Assembly: GCA_017462485.1 (NCBI GenBank)
Contig: JAFTRA010000017.1
Coordinates: 111,132-175,131 of the forward strand
Length of the DNA stretch: 64,000 bases
Direction: 5' to 3'
Source of the DNA: Clostridia bacterium
Lineage (GTDB): Bacteria > Bacillota > Clostridia > Oscillospirales > CAG-272
Shown: positions 47,705-55,700 of the stretch, piece after piece
Layout: each line of letters opens with the position of its first letter
Position numbering within the stretch: position 1 is the stretch's first letter
Program-made: the position numbers and the translations under genes
The notes under the pieces: model-generated
Databases searched by the model: none
What the model was told of the DNA's origin: nothing
The model's input: only the letters and a program-made list of their open reading frames with translations

Positions 47705-47809
47705 TATCGTTCCTTCTCGCAGATTTCTCTGTCTGCAATACTCTAAATACTTGTTGCAGCCCTCCTCAAAAGTAAGCAATGTTCCTCTCGCCATTTTAAG
47801 CTTTTTCAT
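47705..47809 (-). pseudogene. N-terminal remnant of a tyrosine recombinase/integrase
   Basis: Starting at the ATG at 47,807-47,809, behind AAAGGGATG, about 35 codons read MKKLKMARGTLLTFEEGCNKYLEYCRQRNLREGTI. This is the opening of the SAM-like core-binding domain of phage-type/Xer-type integrases (hydrophobic-helix, YLEYC, RNLREGTI). The frame then runs into unrelated sequence that abuts the end of the AraC gene, so the catalytic domain is gone. It is 40 bases beyond the terminator of repeat R3 and on the same strand, the place an integrase gene would occupy next to its attachment site. Confidence 0.72.
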
Positions 47810-47840
47810 CGCAAAAATCATCCCTTTATGTAAAAAAATA

Positions 47841-47890
47841 TTGGACACATCACCGTGCAAAAACACGTAAATGATGTGTCCAACTTTTTT
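47841..47890. terminator. Terminator of repeat R3
   Basis: Arms TTGGACACATCA (47,841-47,852) and TGATGTGTCCAA (47,872-47,883), with T-runs on both sides. The arms are nearly the same as those at 51,771-51,813 beside R4, but the loops differ. Confidence 0.85.
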
Positions 47891-47972
47891 ATTGTTCAAT
47901 TTTCAGCGATTTGATTTTCACAAATCCTCGATTAAGCCCTGCAAATCTCAAAAAACCTTAAAAATCAAGGAA

Positions 47973-48035
47973 TTACTTGCTCGCTTCCTCTATGGCAACG
48001 GCAACCGCAACAGTCATACCAACCATGGGGTTGTT
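47973..48035 (-). repeat. R3: displaced 3' end of a GGGtGRT gene (EASK allele)
   Basis: Encodes NNPMVGMTVAVAVAIEEASK-stop. Unlike the intact gene it ends in Lys without the final Ala, and the DNA differs at silent sites. Similarity ends abruptly after GGGGTTGTT. With its terminator it forms one unit that differs in sequence from R1 and R2. Confidence 0.88.
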
Positions 48036-48092
48036 CCAGGTGCCAGTCAATTACAAAATTTAAACGCATCAGAGATATATAATTTTTATAAG

Positions 48093-48860
48093 CTATTTTG
48101 TTTTATTTATATATTCTTTCGGCGTAATGCCCATGATGGATTTAAAATTACGGTTAAAGCTTCTCGTTGAACCGAATCCGCACAGCATCGAGATTTCTGT
48201 TATAGTATTTTCTCCCTTATCAAGAAGAGCGCAAGAGCGATGTATTCTATGACTATTTATGATGGAGGGAAACGGGAGCTTATAGAGTTTATTCACAATA
48301 CCGGATATATAGCGATAATTATAGCCAAGCGAATGGGAGATTTCCTTTAGCGTTAATGGCTCCGCATAGTGATCGCTTATATACTGCATGATTTTTACCG
48401 TAACGTCTCCATCGTCCGATATAAGATGCGGTGCGGGCTCGCCCTCGCAGTAAATTGCCACTAAATCATATAGTATCGAACGCATCCGCAGCGGATTATT
48501 CTTATTCTTTAAAAGCATTGCGCGCGTGTCCGGATTATTTAAACGTATTATTGGCGAAAACGGACATTTCTTAACTATTTGTTTTAGCTCGGGAATCACG
48601 TCAGACGAAAAAAGCAGTGTCCAGCTTTTGCTGTGTTCCGGTGTAGTATAGCGGTGCGGTTGATTTGAGAGTATAAGAACTCCTTCCCCCTTGCATAACT
48701 TATAATCAAATCCGTTTATCTCGGCTATTAAACACCCCTCTTCCACAAAGATAAATTCATAGTTTTTATGTATGTGCAGAGGGAAATTGAAATCCGTGTG
48801 CATATGAGGCAGGATCAATATAAAACCGTTATTCGTCGATGGATGATTTTCGCAAAACAT
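48093..48860 (-). CDS. AraC family regulator divergent from the GH39-like pair
   Basis: A 255-residue AraC protein with cupin-like sensor (HTDFNFPLHIHKNYEFIFVEEGCLIAEI) and C-terminal helix-turn-helices (LTLKEISHSLGYNYRYISGIVNKLY; ITEISMLCGFGSTRSFNRNFKSIMG). ATG at 48,858-48,860 after GAGGTTTTAAT. Divergent from two GH39-like genes, which it probably activates when their substrate is present. Confidence 0.87.
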   Translation of the reverse strand: MFCENHPSTNNGFILILPHMHTDFNFPLHIHKNYEFIFVEEGCLIAEINGFDYKLCKGEGVLILSNQPHRYTTPEHSKSWTLLFSSDVIPELKQIVKKCPFSPIIRLNNPDTRAMLLKNKNNPLRMRSILYDLVAIYCEGEPAPHLISDDGDVTVKIMQYISDHYAEPLTLKEISHSLGYNYRYISGIVNKLYKLPFPSIINSHRIHRSCALLDKGENTITEISMLCGFGSTRSFNRNFKSIMGITPKEYINKTK

Positions 48861-48912
48861 ATTAAAACCTCTATATTTTAGCATCGGTCAAAAAGTGAAC
48901 TTTTGTCTTGAT

Positions 48913-48941
48913 ATTATACATCTTTTTTCTTTCAATTTCAA
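48913..48941 (-). promoter_or_regulatory. Promoter of the AraC gene at 48.9 kb
   Basis: Read leftward: TTGAAA (48,936-48,941), 17 bases, TATAAT (48,913-48,918). Confidence 0.65.
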
Positions 48942-49094
48942 GTATTTTGATGTAAAATTAAACAGGAAGTTTAAGTAATACAAAATTCACTGTAAATATC
49001 AATCTTGCAGAACTCACAAATCCGAAGCTCGACTCCGTTGAATGCTAAAATGAGTCAAAAAACATCTTTTAAAAAAATAAAAGGAAGATTTTTT

Positions 49095-50405
49095 ATGAAG
49101 ATCAATGTTAATTTAGATAAAAGGGTTGGTAAGATCAAGGATATGAACGCCACAGGTCAGGCTCCTCTCACCGGCGGTATAGGAAAGGAGCAATACGGCT
49201 ATTTCCACTGTCTTTCTGACGTATGCGTTCCCTACGTAAGACTTCACGACGTCGGCGGTGCGTTTGGAAGAAACTGCTTTGTGGATATTCCAAACATATT
49301 CCGCAACTTTGATGCGGACGAAAATGATCCTTATAATTACGATTTTGCATTTACCGATTACTATATTGCTCAACTTGAAGCAAACGGACTCAAGGCTTAT
49401 TATCGCCTTGGAATTACAATCGAAAACCACGCCGAAATTAAATCTTACTGTACAGCTCCCCCCAAGGATTACGATAAATGGGCAAGAATATGCGAGCATA
49501 TAATAGCTCACTATAACGAGGGATGGGCAGACGGATTTCACTACGGAATTGAGTATTGGGAAATATGGAACGAAAGTGATGACCTAAACAGACCCGATCG
49601 CGTATCTCAGATGTGGTCGGGAAGTGCCGAGGATTATTATCGCCTCTATGACGTAACTTCGAAGTATCTTAAGAAGAAATTCCCAAATATAAAAATAGGC
49701 GGATATGCCGCTTCGGGATTTTATGCAATAACCGAGCCCAAGGAAATCCTCGACAAATGCCCCTTCCATAATAACCTCGTGGACTATTTCTACGGCTTTA
49801 TGGAATATATAAAAAGCCACAATTCGCCGATAGACTTCTTCTCCTGGCATAGCTATTCCTGCCCGAAGGAGCTTATACAGCAGGCATTTTGGGTAAGAGA
49901 GCAGCTTGAAAAATACGGCTACGGCAAAATCGAAAGCCATATAAACGAATGGAATCCCAAACCCCATTTAAGAGGAACCGGCAAGCACTCTGCCGATATA
50001 GCCGCGATAATGCTTGGTTGCCAGAACGCACCCGTCGATATGCTTATGATCTACGACGCGAGAATGGACGGAACGACCTACGACGCGTTTTCGATTCCAT
50101 CAACAACCGGAAAGATTTTATCTCACGGATATTATGCTTTTGCTGCATTCTCTGCTCTTTATAAGCTCGGACAACAGATCGAGCTTACACTTGATACCGA
50201 GGACGTTTACGCAGTCTGCGCAAGCAACGGCGAGCAAAATGCGATTATGATATCAAACGTTTCGGGAAAAGCTCAAGTTCTTGAAATTGAAGGCGTTGAT
50301 TTAAGCAAAGCCAGATGGTCGGCTATAGATAATCAAAGGCTTCTTTCGTGGTCTCCCGCAGTTAAGGAGATTGAAAACAATCAGGTGTTGCTGATTGAGT
50401 GGTAA
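49095..50405 (+). CDS. GH39-like glycoside hydrolase (first of a tandem pair)
   Basis: A 436-residue protein, no signal peptide. Clan GH-A pattern: YWEIWNESDD with acid/base Glu160, HSYSC region, and nucleophile candidate in SHINEWNPK. A small C-terminal beta domain ends ...SWSPAVKEIENNQVLLIEW. GH39 enzymes are beta-xylosidases, iduronidases and related; the target here is probably a plant oligosaccharide. ATG at 49,095 after AAAGGAAGA. A paralogue follows 46 bases downstream. Confidence 0.82.
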   Translation: MKINVNLDKRVGKIKDMNATGQAPLTGGIGKEQYGYFHCLSDVCVPYVRLHDVGGAFGRNCFVDIPNIFRNFDADENDPYNYDFAFTDYYIAQLEANGLKAYYRLGITIENHAEIKSYCTAPPKDYDKWARICEHIIAHYNEGWADGFHYGIEYWEIWNESDDLNRPDRVSQMWSGSAEDYYRLYDVTSKYLKKKFPNIKIGGYAASGFYAITEPKEILDKCPFHNNLVDYFYGFMEYIKSHNSPIDFFSWHSYSCPKELIQQAFWVREQLEKYGYGKIESHINEWNPKPHLRGTGKHSADIAAIMLGCQNAPVDMLMIYDARMDGTTYDAFSIPSTTGKILSHGYYAFAAFSALYKLGQQIELTLDTEDVYAVCASNGEQNAIMISNVSGKAQVLEIEGVDLSKARWSAIDNQRLLSWSPAVKEIENNQVLLIEW

Positions 50406-50451
50406 AAAACATCGATACAAGTATTTAAATAAACAACAAGGAGAAGAAAAG

Positions 50452-51726
50452 ATGGCTAACATTCAAATCAATTTGAATAACCAAGTAAAAAAAATAAAGC
50501 CGATGCATGCAGGTGGACAACCGCCCGTGACGTCGGATGCGAGTGATCGATATTTCCACTATATGACCGAGGCGGGCATCCCGTATTCTCGTCTGCACGA
50601 CGTTGGCGGCGCGTTTGGGCAAGGAAAGTACGTGGACATTCCCAACATCTTCCGCGATTTCGATGCGGATGTGAACGATCCCGCAAGCTATGATTTTACC
50701 TTTACAGATCTGCTTCTTGAGCAACTTGATAAAGCGAAAGTAGAGCCATATTACCGCCTTGGCGTAACTATAGAAAATGCTGCAAAGGTCAAGAGCTATT
50801 GGGTATCTCCTCCCGAGAATTACGATAAGTGGGCAAGCATCTGCGAGCATATTGTACGCCATTACACAAAGGGCTGGGCAAACGGATATCACTATAAAAT
50901 AACCTATTGGGAGATTTGGGGCGAGCCCGATAATCCTCCTTATCTTTGGACCGGTACACCTGAGGATTATTACCGCCTTTATGAAAAGACCGCAAAGCTC
51001 ATAAAGGCTTCTCACCCTGAGGTTAAGGTGGGCGGATATGGCTCGACGGGATTTTACGGGTGCAATAAGTCTGAAGCCGAACGCAGACCGATGGAAAATC
51101 ACCGTATAAAATTTTTCCGTGATTTTATGAAGTACGTAAAGGAGCACAAAGTTCCCATAGATTTCTTCTCCTGGCACAGTTATGCGGAAACCTACGCAAC
51201 GATAGGATACGATAACTGGCTTCACAAGGAGCTTATATCACTCGGATATGAAGGACTCGAAACTCACCTTAACGAATGGGATCCTTATGCGGAAAAACTT
51301 GGAACGGGTCATCATTCGGCAGAAATCGCTGCAATGATGATTGCTATGCAAAACGGCCACCCCGTCGTATGCTGCATCTACGATATGCGTACGGCAAACG
51401 CGCCATACTGCCCTCTGTTCAATCCTATCACGCACAAGCCGATCCACGGGTACTACTCTATGGTCGCCTTCAACACGCTATATCGACTCGGTACGCAGGT
51501 GGAGTCGGTATGCGATACGGATGCGCTTTACACGCTCGTTGCCTCGGACGGTGAGAGCCACGCGATGCTGATCTCTAATCTTACGGGGAAGAAGCAGGAG
51601 CTGAATATTACGGGTGTTGACCTTTCGTGCGCACGCTATCACGTGATCGATCAGGAAAGATTGCTTTCGTGGTCGCCTGCGGTGAAGGAGATTGAAAACA
51701 ATCAGGTGTTCCTGATCGAGTGGTGA
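50452..51726 (+). CDS. GH39-like glycoside hydrolase (second of the pair), altered acid/base site
   Basis: A 424-residue paralogue of the preceding gene, alike from end to end (for example RLHDVGGAFG, VDIPNIFR-FDAD, YYRLG-TIEN and the last 17 residues). The acid/base block reads YWEIWGEPDN: Glu158 is kept but the almost invariant Asn before it is Gly. The nucleophile block HLNEWDPY is intact. The last third uses more G/C in third positions than the first. Start behind AAGGAGAAGAAAAG. Confidence 0.82.
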   Translation: MANIQINLNNQVKKIKPMHAGGQPPVTSDASDRYFHYMTEAGIPYSRLHDVGGAFGQGKYVDIPNIFRDFDADVNDPASYDFTFTDLLLEQLDKAKVEPYYRLGVTIENAAKVKSYWVSPPENYDKWASICEHIVRHYTKGWANGYHYKITYWEIWGEPDNPPYLWTGTPEDYYRLYEKTAKLIKASHPEVKVGGYGSTGFYGCNKSEAERRPMENHRIKFFRDFMKYVKEHKVPIDFFSWHSYAETYATIGYDNWLHKELISLGYEGLETHLNEWDPYAEKLGTGHHSAEIAAMMIAMQNGHPVVCCIYDMRTANAPYCPLFNPITHKPIHGYYSMVAFNTLYRLGTQVESVCDTDALYTLVASDGESHAMLISNLTGKKQELNITGVDLSCARYHVIDQERLLSWSPAVKEIENNQVFLIEW

Positions 51727-51770
51727 TACGTGAGAATTACCTGCATTTCGATTAAAATGATATAAAAACA

Positions 51771-51820
51771 TCGGACACATCACAGGAGCAAAACTCCAAA
51801 ATGATGTGTCCAACTTTTTT
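51771..51820. terminator. Terminator of repeat R4
   Basis: Arms TCGGACACATCA (51,771-51,782) and TGATGTGTCCAA (51,802-51,813) then a T-run. Same stem as R3's terminator, different loop. It also ends the GH39-like transcript from the left. Confidence 0.85.
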
Positions 51821-51899
51821 ATTTGTGAATTCAGCTAAAGATCTTTTTCAATGATTTCTTGAAATCAAGAAAGTCTCAAAAAGCCTTATAAATCAAGAA

Positions 51900-51992
51900 T
51901 TACTTGCTTGCCTCTTCGATAGCTACTGCAACCGCAACAGTCATACCAACCATGGGGTTGTTACCTGCTCCGATGAGACCCATCATCTCTAC
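51900..51992 (-). repeat. R4: displaced 3' end of a GGGtGRT gene (EASK allele)
   Basis: Encodes EMMGLIGAGNNPMVGMTVAVAVAIEEASK-stop, the longest of the four displaced ends. Like R3 it lacks the final Ala. Similarity to the intact gene ends after CATCTCTAC, three bases before a perfect hairpin AAAAGTGCC-tgc-GGCACTTTT at 51,995-52,015. Confidence 0.9.
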
Positions 51993-52219
51993 ATAAAAGT
52001 GCCTGCGGCACTTTTCGGGGTGATGAAAAAGCCAGTGTTTTCAACTAAAAATAGGATGTATTCCATGAGCGAACTACATCATGTTGATGTGTTCTTAGAC
52101 ACATTATAGATCAAATTCAAAGAAAAATCAAGTATCTTTTAACATCTTTTTAAGAACTTTTATTCAAATCATAGTGACGTGTCTTTGTTTTGTAATTTTT
52201 AAGTGATATTACAGTCTTT
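51993..52219. other. Non-coding stretch after R4
   Basis: About 225 bases. The hairpin at 51,995-52,015 starts it; a looser pair (CATCATGTTGATG near 52,077) and AT-rich DNA follow. No gene recognised. Confidence 0.6.
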
Positions 52220-53173
52220 TTATTTCAATTCGTCAATACGCCTTGAAAATGCTTTTCCTATTTTTGCGGTCACATCAAGCACAAGGAGGCACATTTCTTT
52301 GCTAAAAGCATATCCCCTGTCGTTTGATCTAAAGGTTTCAAAGGAGATAACACCTTCAAATTCAATCTTTTTTAGTGATTCACAAAACTCGTTCCAATTA
52401 ATGGTTCCTGTAAGAGGCATTATATGTGCATCGCTAATCCCTTCGTTGTCATGTACATGAAGCACCTTAAGCCTTTTTCCAAGAGTTACTATATTTTCTG
52501 CTGGTCCCTTTTTGACAAGATTTGCATGCCCCGTGTCGTAACAGCATCCAAAAACCTCTTTTCCTGCTATTGCGTTAAGTTTGTCAACAAGATTGGCGGA
52601 ATATTCGGGAAAACTGAATTCATTAGTAGCATATTCATTGATTCCATCCGACCTTTTTCTCCACACAAAACTGTTTTCAAGGCAAACCGTAACCTTGTTT
52701 TTGCAAGCAAGAAGCTCCGGAATAAAAGCAGAATAAAATTTAAGATTAAGCTCCTCTATATCTTTTGAAGTAACCGAGATATCTCCCCACTCACGCTGTA
52801 TTACGTGAACCACGAGATTTGGGATACCCACGTAATCGCAATATTCAATATTTCTTTTTATGATCCTTATCATATATTCAAACGACTCGGGATACCGAAA
52901 AACATAACTTGGAAATGGGGCATGTGCCTGGAAGATTTCGAGACCATTTTTTCTTATATATGCCAGCTCCTCAGCGTAGTATTCGATTACTTCGTCCAAA
53001 GGCTTTTCAAAAATACTTGTGCCATTAAAGGTTCCATTGATAAGATCGGAGTATTTTACCGCGTGGTCAAGATTCCAGTCTATAGCGTCAAAACCCGCAG
53101 CTTTTATTGCAGCATAACCGCTTTCAAAGCCAAGTCGATCTACCGTGTTACCTGTTTGCATACCAATTCTCAT
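52220..53173 (-). CDS. TIM-barrel sugar phosphate isomerase/epimerase-like protein
   Basis: A 317-residue xylose isomerase-like TIM-barrel protein starting MRIGMQTGNTVDRLGFESGYAAIKAAGFD. Metal ligands are suggested by VCLENSF, GCCYDTGHANL, VLHVHDNEG and VISFETF. It is the last gene of a leftward operon with GH127-like, SIS and glycerol-1-phosphate dehydrogenase genes, so it likely handles the released pentose or a derivative. Confidence 0.82.
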   Translation of the reverse strand: MRIGMQTGNTVDRLGFESGYAAIKAAGFDAIDWNLDHAVKYSDLINGTFNGTSIFEKPLDEVIEYYAEELAYIRKNGLEIFQAHAPFPSYVFRYPESFEYMIRIIKRNIEYCDYVGIPNLVVHVIQREWGDISVTSKDIEELNLKFYSAFIPELLACKNKVTVCLENSFVWRKRSDGINEYATNEFSFPEYSANLVDKLNAIAGKEVFGCCYDTGHANLVKKGPAENIVTLGKRLKVLHVHDNEGISDAHIMPLTGTINWNEFCESLKKIEFEGVISFETFRSNDRGYAFSKEMCLLVLDVTAKIGKAFSRRIDELK

Positions 53174-53210
53174 AATACGAATTCTCCTTTTTTTATTTAT
53201 TTACATAGCT

Positions 53211-55142
53211 TTATTTTGTTGGCAACCATGCTGCAATCGTGCTTTTCCAATCTTTTCCTGCAGAAGCATAATCAATAAGTCTGAAGTGTTCTGAGCCTTC
53301 TCCGCAAAATCGAAGGCACAGTATGCACTCGTTGAATTCTTCTTCTGTAAAAACCAAAGACCCGTTTTTCTTTTCAAAATTAAATACCGAATCTGCGGAT
53401 TTTCCGAGACGCGAGTCTGCAGCAAGTACGATGGGCCCTCTTGTTAAAGCAATGTAATCGTCATACTCAGGCTTATGATACACTGTTTGCGCATTAGCAA
53501 AATGCCAGCCTTTTCCGGAACCGGTCATATCTGTATATATCACGTCTTCATCCCAACTTTGCGGATAATGTATACAAAGCTGCATATCGAAAGAGATACA
53601 GATTTCGGTTTTGCCATACCATTCTCCGTAAAATACAGCGAAGCCATCCTCCAAATACTGCTTCATCTCCGAATTTATCACCGCATTTACAGACCAAGCA
53701 GGAACTCTCACCTTGAATTCAAAAGCTTGCGGTTTTTCGGTGCTTACAGTAATTTTAATGTTTCCATGCTTAGGATAATCACCTTGCACGTCTACTACTA
53801 CCCTTCCGCCATTTATATTTACCTCACTACTCCCATTCTCGAAGAAAGACAAAATAATACCACCGTCATAACGCAGAAGTCTGTGCGATGCATAAATGCC
53901 AAGCCCCACAGAACCGATACAAGCGCAACAGCCATAATAGCTTCCGTCTGAAAGCACCTGATTTCCGCCAACGCCAATACCGCGTACTCCGGGGGTTAGC
54001 GGACTATAGCTGTCAAAGGGCATAAACGTATCCTTCAATATATTAAGGATCGGGTTATTGCGGAATTTATAACGCATCCATCCGCTTTCGCTATGCTCTG
54101 TATTCAAAGCACCGAGGTAGGCATTATAGAAACTGATTTCGATAGCATCTGCAAATTTCGGATCACCTGTCAATCTATAAAGCGAAGCACAATATTTCAT
54201 CCACGTAACTGTTACGCAGGTTTCCTGCTCACGCTCACCGCGCTGAGCTGTTTGCCGTACTGAAGTATGATCCAACAGCTCGTGTGTGCAACCAAGCGAT
54301 CCAATAATGCTAACGTCGGAAGCCAAAATCGCATAACCGTAATTGACGGCAGCCGTTTTATATTTTTCGATTCCGGTCACTTGGTAATAAGCAATCAATC
54401 CCTCAAAGCACGAAGTCAGCTCATATGCTTTTGAAATTCCATACTGATACGGTAACAACTTATTTTCATACGCCAATTCAAAAACATTTACCCGATCTGC
54501 ACCGCCGCATTTTACTATGTAATCGGCAAAATTCAAAAATCGTAATTCTCTCGTTTGTCGATATAGCCAAACAACAGGTTCAAGCAACGAGGATGAATTG
54601 ATGCCAAACCAGCTTGATGAGCAGCTTGTAATATCAAGCTTCCCTTCACCGATTCGGTCAATAATATAATCTGTATGCTTGATCAAATAAACAAGAATCT
54701 CATTCTTTAATTTTTCGGAATGACAGATATCGTAAAAATAGAGCATTCCGAGTAACACATACTTTCGGCACCAAAGATCCCACCCTTGAAACTCTTTTTC
54801 TCTTTCGTACGTCGACACCCGTCCATCTGCTTCCGCTACGGTAAGCATATCCTTGACGGTACTTTCGAGAACTGCGTACAGCTTTGGGTTTCTCGTGTAT
54901 GAATACACCGAAGCTGCCCCTCGCATCATCTTGCCCCAATATTCGCCGCGCCAGGCTAATGTTTGAGCGTCCGGCTGTTCTCTGAACTGGTCAACAAATT
55001 TTTTCCAAAGTGCTTCGTCTAATAGCTGTTCTCTTTCTATAAATTCAACCGCATTATAAAAAGCCCCCTCGATATTATGGTTGACATCTATCACCTTCAA
55101 CAATTCGTTTGAATCATTTTTTTCTATAAACTCCATAATCAT
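53211..55142 (-). CDS. GH127-like beta-L-arabinofuranosidase (DUF1680)
   Basis: A 643-residue (alpha/alpha)6-barrel-type protein without signal peptide. The metal/catalytic residues of GH127 are all in place: Glu307 and Cys309 in EQETCVTVTW, Cys405 and Cys406 in YYGCCACIG. In characterised enzymes these bind zinc and one Cys is the nucleophile. C-terminal beta domains contain FKVRVPAWS and LTRGPIVLA. It should release L-arabinofuranose from imported oligosaccharides. Start behind AAAAGGAGTTT. Confidence 0.85.
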   Translation of the reverse strand: MIMEFIEKNDSNELLKVIDVNHNIEGAFYNAVEFIEREQLLDEALWKKFVDQFREQPDAQTLAWRGEYWGKMMRGAASVYSYTRNPKLYAVLESTVKDMLTVAEADGRVSTYEREKEFQGWDLWCRKYVLLGMLYFYDICHSEKLKNEILVYLIKHTDYIIDRIGEGKLDITSCSSSWFGINSSSLLEPVVWLYRQTRELRFLNFADYIVKCGGADRVNVFELAYENKLLPYQYGISKAYELTSCFEGLIAYYQVTGIEKYKTAAVNYGYAILASDVSIIGSLGCTHELLDHTSVRQTAQRGEREQETCVTVTWMKYCASLYRLTGDPKFADAIEISFYNAYLGALNTEHSESGWMRYKFRNNPILNILKDTFMPFDSYSPLTPGVRGIGVGGNQVLSDGSYYGCCACIGSVGLGIYASHRLLRYDGGIILSFFENGSSEVNINGGRVVVDVQGDYPKHGNIKITVSTEKPQAFEFKVRVPAWSVNAVINSEMKQYLEDGFAVFYGEWYGKTEICISFDMQLCIHYPQSWDEDVIYTDMTGSGKGWHFANAQTVYHKPEYDDYIALTRGPIVLAADSRLGKSADSVFNFEKKNGSLVFTEEEFNECILCLRFCGEGSEHFRLIDYASAGKDWKSTIAAWLPTK

Positions 55143-55169
55143 AAACTCCTTTTATATCATTTATACTTA

Positions 55170-55685
55170 TTATTCCAGGTTCGCATGACGCGCGCGCATT
55201 TTATCGTCATCCTCTCCAAGTGCTGATACCGTTGCATCGCAAAACAACAGCACCGCCTGCTCAAAAAGCGTTCCCATAATAGTGGATGCTGATACGCTGT
55301 CTTTAGTCGGTGCCGGTAAAACGACAACCGAATCCGACCGTGATGCGAGCGCAGAATCAGCAGATGCCGTAAGAGCGTAGACCGTTGCCCCTTGCTCCTT
55401 TGCTGTTTCTGCATATCTGAGCACGCTCGGCGTTTTTCCGGAGGCGGATGCAAGAATCAAAAGATCGTGTTTTTGGATTGCAGGTGTAACCGTTTCTCCA
55501 ACAACATATACCGTACGTCCGGCTTGAGCCAAACGCATAGCGAACGCACGAAGCATTAATCCGGAGCGTCCTGCACCGTACAAAAAAATTCGTTCGTGGC
55601 TGTTGAGAGCTTGCATGGCTTCTTTTACGGAAGCCTCGGGTATTTCCTCAAAAATTACCTTCAGTGCATTAAAGTCGTATGTCAT
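55170..55685 (-). CDS. SIS-domain isomerase, 6-phospho-3-hexuloisomerase (HxlB)-like
   Basis: A 171-residue single-SIS protein: RIFLYGAGRSGLMLRAFAMRLAQAG and DLLILASASGKTPSVLRYAETAKEQGA match HxlB-type isomerases of the ribulose monophosphate route. The partner HxlA (hexulose-6-phosphate synthase) is not adjacent, so here it may isomerise another keto-sugar phosphate. Lies 15 bases after the glycerol-1-phosphate dehydrogenase gene. Confidence 0.85.
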   Translation of the reverse strand: MTYDFNALKVIFEEIPEASVKEAMQALNSHERIFLYGAGRSGLMLRAFAMRLAQAGRTVYVVGETVTPAIQKHDLLILASASGKTPSVLRYAETAKEQGATVYALTASADSALASRSDSVVVLPAPTKDSVSASTIMGTLFEQAVLLFCDATVSALGEDDDKMRARHANLE

Positions 55686-55700
55686 ATTACCTCCCGCGCG

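Noticed and set aside
50425-51225. A 266-codon minus-strand frame inside the second GH39-like gene
   Set aside because: Antisense shadow; no start signal and no recognisable family.
38655-51992. R1-R4 as an insertion-sequence family
   Set aside because: They carry no transposase or terminal repeats and differ in length and terminator; they are gene ends, not IS copies.
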